A DNA stretch of 7,702 nt, taken from an archaeon (GTDB taxonomy: Archaea; Asgardarchaeota; Hermodarchaeia; Hermodarchaeales; Hermodarchaeaceae). Shown one piece after another: positions 5,847-7,702 of the stretch (position 1 is its first letter; each line of letters opens with the position of its first letter). Where the stretch lies: assembly GCA_016550405.1 (NCBI GenBank), contig JABXGX010000052.1, positions 1-7,702 on the forward strand, read 5' to 3'. The notes beneath the pieces were generated by a model, which saw nothing but the letters and a program-made list of their open reading frames with translations, was not told the origin of the DNA and did no database searches. The translations under genes were made by a program, and so were the position numbers.

Positions 5847-6398
5847 TTAGGCGTAAAATTCTGGTTGCTGATGGCTATCAGTTGGTATTCCGAAAGTATA
5901 CCCAAATGTCCAAATGACAAACAACATACTTCGAAAGACTTCGTCAATTGCTTCCATGAGAGTTGTCTTTGTAAGATTATCATGGAGTATTCGCATCTGA
6001 AACTGTACTGCATCCCAGACGCCATCATTCTCCTTGACTGAAAAGCCTGGGCGTCGGGAAAGCAATCGAAGTCTCAGCTCGTGAATTAGAGGCTTGCGTT
6101 TCTCAGGAGCAAGTTTTGCAAGTGCATTCTTATGCGAAGGTGCTACGCGTAGGACTGAAACGACGAGAATGCCATCTTTCATGTCCTTAGGTTTGACTAC
6201 TTCAATGTGATATGGGGAACCTACAGGGTAATTGATGCCAAAATGAAAGGCAGATTTAGCGTCATCAACTTCTTTACGAAACATGCCTTCTTCAGCCAAC
6301 CAATCGTAAACCCGTTGCTTCCACTCATTTGCGCCATTCTCAGATTTCGTGATTTTAGACACAAGCATCCCAGCCGAAGATGTTTCGTAGAGTTTCAT
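5847..6398 (-). CDS. DUF2299-like protein
   Basis: The protein has 183 residues. From about residue 24 it reads like the archaeal DUF2299 family: an N-terminal helix EWKQRVYDWLAEEG, a short variable acidic stretch, the strand FHFGINYP, then YHIEVVKPKDMKDGILVV, a helix HKNALAKLAPEKR with HELRLRLL, and a C-terminal helix TLMEAIDEVFRSMLFVIWTF. The family has no established biochemical role; its alternating strands and helices suggest a small soluble alpha/beta fold that may bind a partner protein. The first 24 or so residues (Ser/Lys-rich) lie outside the recognisable domain. The ATG at 6398 lacks a close Shine-Dalgarno site, and an ATG at 6368 is an alternative start. It follows the 128-residue gene by 69 bases on the same strand. 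Family assignment is from memory of the pattern, so moderate. Confidence 0.72.
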   Translation of the reverse strand: MKLYETSSAGMLVSKITKSENGANEWKQRVYDWLAEEGMFRKEVDDAKSAFHFGINYPVGSPYHIEVVKPKDMKDGILVVSVLRVAPSHKNALAKLAPEKRKPLIHELRLRLLSRRPGFSVKENDGVWDAVQFQMRILHDNLTKTTLMEAIDEVFRSMLFVIWTFGYTFGIPTDSHQQPEFYA

Positions 6399-6467
6399 CA
6401 AGTCAGAGTAAATAAGAACCTTTCTTCTCCGTTGAAGAAGCGGCCATTTATATCCGAAATTGCGTTC

Positions 6468-6854
6468 TCAGACAAGAAGGCGGATCCGTGCGGGACGGCT
6501 AGGATTGATTTCTGCAACTTTGATGAACACAAGAACAGCAGCAAATTGACTTGCAGAACTAGCACCCGTTGTGTGTGGGCGCACAACTGCAGCGAGAGTT
6601 CCCTGTTTGGCTTGACCGGTTGTTGCCCCAATTTTCATCCACCCATTGGGAGGAAGGAATTTGAATTCTTTGACGAGATCATCAACGGCAGTCATATGAA
6701 GCGCCACACGGGATTTCTTCTCTCCTACACGGAAGACCATTTCAAGTGGAGAAACAGATTCGACGACAAATTTACCTCCACCAACTGTGTTGAGGGCTTT
6801 ACCCTCTGCAAGCTTTGTTCGTATGGCTTGACGAATCGTATCAGATTGAATCAT
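6468..6854 (-). CDS. Unrecognised 128-residue soluble protein
   Basis: I do not recognise the family. The predicted layout is an N-terminal helix (SDTIRQAIRTKLAEGK), a beta-rich part (KFVVESVSPLEMVFRVGEKKSRVAL), a helix (MTAVDDLVKEFKFLP), a Gly/Thr-rich loop around residues 73-97, and a final hydrophobic segment (QFAAVLVFIKVAEI) followed by a basic end ARIRLLV. There is no cysteine, signal peptide or transmembrane helix. Charged-residue balance and the lack of Cys argue for a real gene here, whereas the overlapping plus-strand frame is Phe/Cys-rich. The start is ATG at 6854, with GGAG 11 bases upstream. That spacer is one arm of a 10-bp inverted repeat, which may control translation. It is probably co-transcribed with the DUF2299-like gene. 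Confidence 0.72.
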   Translation of the reverse strand: MIQSDTIRQAIRTKLAEGKALNTVGGGKFVVESVSPLEMVFRVGEKKSRVALHMTAVDDLVKEFKFLPPNGWMKIGATTGQAKQGTLAAVVRPHTTGASSASQFAAVLVFIKVAEINPSRPARIRLLV

Positions 6855-6938
6855 TTCGTTTTCAACTCCAATTTCCCTTTACTATTATCCTTATTCCTTT
6901 TCAGACTTACTCCAATCGATGAAATGAAAACGAATTGG
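6852..6938 (-). repeat. Inverted repeat spanning the start region of the 128-residue gene
   Basis: TTCGTTTTCA at 6855-6864 and TGAAAACGAA at 6925-6934 are perfect reverse complements. In the minus-strand transcript the near arm lies exactly between the GGAG site (6869-6866) and the ATG (6854-6852). Beyond one mismatch on each side, pairing continues by two pairs into the AUG and by three (one G-U) into GGAG. The ATTGGAGT containing the true site also recurs at 6916-6909 in the loop. The element could act as an RNA hairpin or as a DNA operator. Confidence 0.5.
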
Positions 6939-7052
6939 CTAGTGCGAATAATCCATGGTTTTAGTATTTTGCAGAGAATTTCGAACTCATTTTGTCCCGA
7001 GAATAAATAACCGATTTCATGCCAAGGAGAGGTCTTTAGTAAGATTTTCTAC

Positions 7053-7070
7053 GGAAAACAAAAGAAAGAG
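7053..7070 (-). terminator. Candidate T-rich terminator after the C-terminal zinc-ribbon gene
   Basis: On the minus strand, about 75 bases after the TAA at 7145-7143, the sequence reads CTTTCTTTTGTTTTCC, a typical archaeal U-rich termination zone. Nearer the stop there is an 11-base TGAAG-A-CTTCA palindrome (7132-7142) and a weak AATCC/GGATT hairpin (7103-7121). The rest of the 6855-7142 gap shows a TTATTTATT block near 7003-7011 that could be a TATA box for the 128-residue gene, and no convincing gene. Confidence 0.4.
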
Positions 7071-7142
7071 GGATTGGAGAGTCGGTTTTACAATGCTCTG
7101 ACAATCCCGTTGTGAAGGATTAGTGTTCATTTGAAGACTTCA

Positions 7143-7664
7143 TTAGACAAGACTGGCCCCGCAAACACCACAAAATTCGGCGTTTGGATTCGTGACCGGA
7201 TTACCGCACGCTGAACAATATTTCACACCTTCTTCAGCCTTTGCTGGGACGGGTTTCGCAGTGGTGGTAGGTATAGGCGTTGGTGTTTGTGAACTGGGAG
7301 CAATAGCCCCAGCAACAACCACTAGGATTCCCGGAATTATACCGGAAAAAATGAGAGCTAGGATGCCAGAGATAATGAGGCCAGCTTTGTGCTGGCTTGG
7401 ACTGCCACGCCATATAAACCAGAGAATGCTAAAAATTAACGCGAAAGCGGTCATTACAACAAACAGCGCTGCTATACCTGCCATGGCAGCGATGAATTCA
7501 GCAAGGGGAGGTGATCCCGGGGGAAGCATTGATGGCGGTATTGAGGGGAGAACTGCCATTACTGCCGCAAAGAGTCCCGTTAGCCCAGCTAGCACAAAGA
7601 AGAAGATGAGCTGGAGCACAGCGGCAACGAGGACAAGTGTAGAGGATGTTCCTTCATCAGCCAT
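7143..7664 (-). CDS. Membrane protein with C-terminal zinc ribbon
   Basis: The protein has 173 residues. Three hydrophobic segments lie at about 8-39, 54-85 and 94-122. The loop between the first two is Pro-rich (about 40-53), and a Pro/Thr-rich flexible linker (about 124-146) leads to a C-terminal zinc ribbon with CSAC (Cys150, Cys153) and CGVC (Cys165, Cys168). The order is the reverse of paralogues A and B, where the ribbon comes first, so it is not a simple copy of them. The helical part vaguely recalls DUF4064-type small membrane proteins; that is uncertain. The start is ATG at 7664, with a GGAG site about 10 bases upstream; an in-frame GTG at the window edge is less likely. The ribbon should lie in the cytoplasm, and the function is unknown. 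Confidence 0.82.
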   Translation of the reverse strand: MADEGTSSTLVLVAAVLQLIFFFVLAGLTGLFAAVMAVLPSIPPSMLPPGSPPLAEFIAAMAGIAALFVVMTAFALIFSILWFIWRGSPSQHKAGLIISGILALIFSGIIPGILVVVAGAIAPSSQTPTPIPTTTAKPVPAKAEEGVKYCSACGNPVTNPNAEFCGVCGASLV

Positions 7665-7702
7665 AATAGGGAATCTCCAATGAGTTCCTATGCATTGCAC
7701 TA

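Noticed and set aside
6207..7010. Long plus-strand open frame of 267 codons
   Set aside because: It lies antisense to the DUF2299-like and 128-residue genes. Its translation is rich in Phe, Cys, His and Asn with no domain pattern, while the minus-strand frames read like normal proteins with Shine-Dalgarno support.
7011..7115. Open stretch with a protein-like translation (contains YGKQKKEGLESRFYNAL)
   Set aside because: It has no ATG or GTG, no usable Shine-Dalgarno placement and only about 34 codons. It overlaps the likely U-rich terminator of the opposite strand.
7192..7683. Plus-strand open frame of 163 codons
   Set aside because: It is antisense to the C-terminal zinc-ribbon gene; its Ala/Gly/Ile-rich translation mirrors the hydrophobic helices on the other strand.

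Overview
The window looks archaeal. The support is small zinc-ribbon/membrane proteins of an archaeal type, a DUF2299-like protein, TATA-like boxes upstream of several genes, strong GGAGG Shine-Dalgarno sites and T-rich (rather than strong-stem) termination zones. The phylum cannot be fixed from sequence alone; an Asgard or other anaerobic archaeal lineage would fit. No rRNA, tRNA, CRISPR array, transposase or integrase is visible.

Layout. Positions 1-2000 (+) hold the last 27 codons of one half-size ABC exporter gene and the whole of a second, overlapping by one base (TAATG); together they probably form a heterodimeric exporter. Positions 2077-2928 (-) are a two-gene unit: a 109-residue zinc-ribbon/two-helix protein followed by a four-helix membrane protein. 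Positions 2929-3273 are intergenic, with a TATA-like box for the minus unit, a small hairpin and a possible 38-codon CPFCG microORF. Positions 3274-5429 (+) carry a B12-binding-type radical SAM protein overlapping by ATGA a six-helix, cysteine-rich DUF2085-like membrane protein. Converging on it, only 7 bp away, is a second 109-residue zinc-ribbon/two-helix protein (5437-5766, -), clearly a paralogue of the one at 2599-2928. Further minus-strand genes are a DUF2299-like protein (5847-6398), an unrecognised 128-residue protein (6468-6854) and a three-helix membrane protein with a C-terminal zinc ribbon (7143-7664).

Theme and best leads. Four of the eight complete genes encode membrane proteins with paired-cysteine motifs, and two of these are paralogues flanking the plus-strand radical SAM/membrane pair like bookends. 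The radical SAM gene has different leucine codon use from the ABC gene, which would fit insertion of that block between old tandem copies. The most concrete regulatory signal is a 10-bp perfect inverted repeat upstream of the 128-residue gene: one arm fills the space between its Shine-Dalgarno site and ATG, so the mRNA could fold to hide its own ribosome-binding site. All functional ties between neighbouring genes are inference from position.
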